Of a stretch of 6,211 bases of DNA, positions 6,195-6,211 are shown piece after piece. The number at the start of each line of letters is the position of its first letter. Within the stretch, counting starts at the first letter, position 1. This stretch comes from JAICTV01 sp035634055 (lineage in GTDB: Bacteria > Planctomycetota > Phycisphaerae > Tepidisphaerales > Tepidisphaeraceae), in contig DASQDR010000029.1 in assembly GCA_035634055.1 (NCBI GenBank), positions 1 to 6,211 of the forward strand. Direction: 5' to 3'. The notes below the pieces were generated by a model, which worked only from the letters and a program-made list of their open reading frames with translations, was not told where the DNA came from and did no database searches. A program made the position numbers and the translations under genes.

Positions 6195-6211
6195 GTAGGG
6201 CACGAAAAAGA

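Noticed and set aside
6146..6211. 22-codon frame open to the right edge, starting at an ATG at 6146 (possible start of rnpA)
   Set aside because: It runs through the 9-bp palindrome, whose GATLASPV translation looks like repeat-derived coding. There is no ribosome binding site and no RnpA-like start. The right edge prevents a final decision.

Overview
The window is very GC-rich and looks like chromosomal DNA from a member of the Planctomycetota, probably a Phycisphaerae-like lineage. This rests on four things: the style of the ribosomal protein L34 (it starts MHYPHKTS), the exported proteins with Pro/Ala/Ser/Thr/Gln linkers and tails (one ends ATTRP), the RNase III sequence, and the GC-rich palindromic repeats between genes. 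The taxonomic call is inference from family resemblance, not a database result.

Layout. Positions 1-510 (minus strand) carry the 5' part of the RNase III gene rnc, which runs off the left edge at the start of its dsRNA-binding domain. Positions 511-1159 are a GC-rich divergent intergenic region of about 650 bp with only small hairpins. Positions 1160-3328 (plus) encode an exported 722-residue protein of the SpoIVB/peptidase S55 type, with both the GMSGSP and GFGHPF motifs. Positions 3329-3458 hold a pair of inverted, individually palindromic REP-like hairpins. Positions 3459-5864 (plus) encode an exported 801-residue beta-propeller protein. It has seven recognisable blade motifs, one split by a ~130-residue low-complexity insertion, followed by a probable jelly-roll domain and two Ig-like domains. 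Positions 5927-6061 (plus) encode ribosomal protein L34 (rpmH, 44 aa). Two strong hairpins follow it up to the right edge.

How the genes relate. The S55-like protein and the propeller protein are co-directional, both have signal peptides, and they probably act outside the cytoplasm, perhaps as a unit; this is inferred from adjacency only. rnc and rpmH are housekeeping RNA/translation genes on either side. The points most worth a second look are: the reversed order of the catalytic motifs in the S55 protein compared with SpoIVB, and the apparent lack of the SpoIVB catalytic Asp; the split propeller blade; a catalytic Asp replaced by Ala in RNase III; and the REP-like inverted pair.
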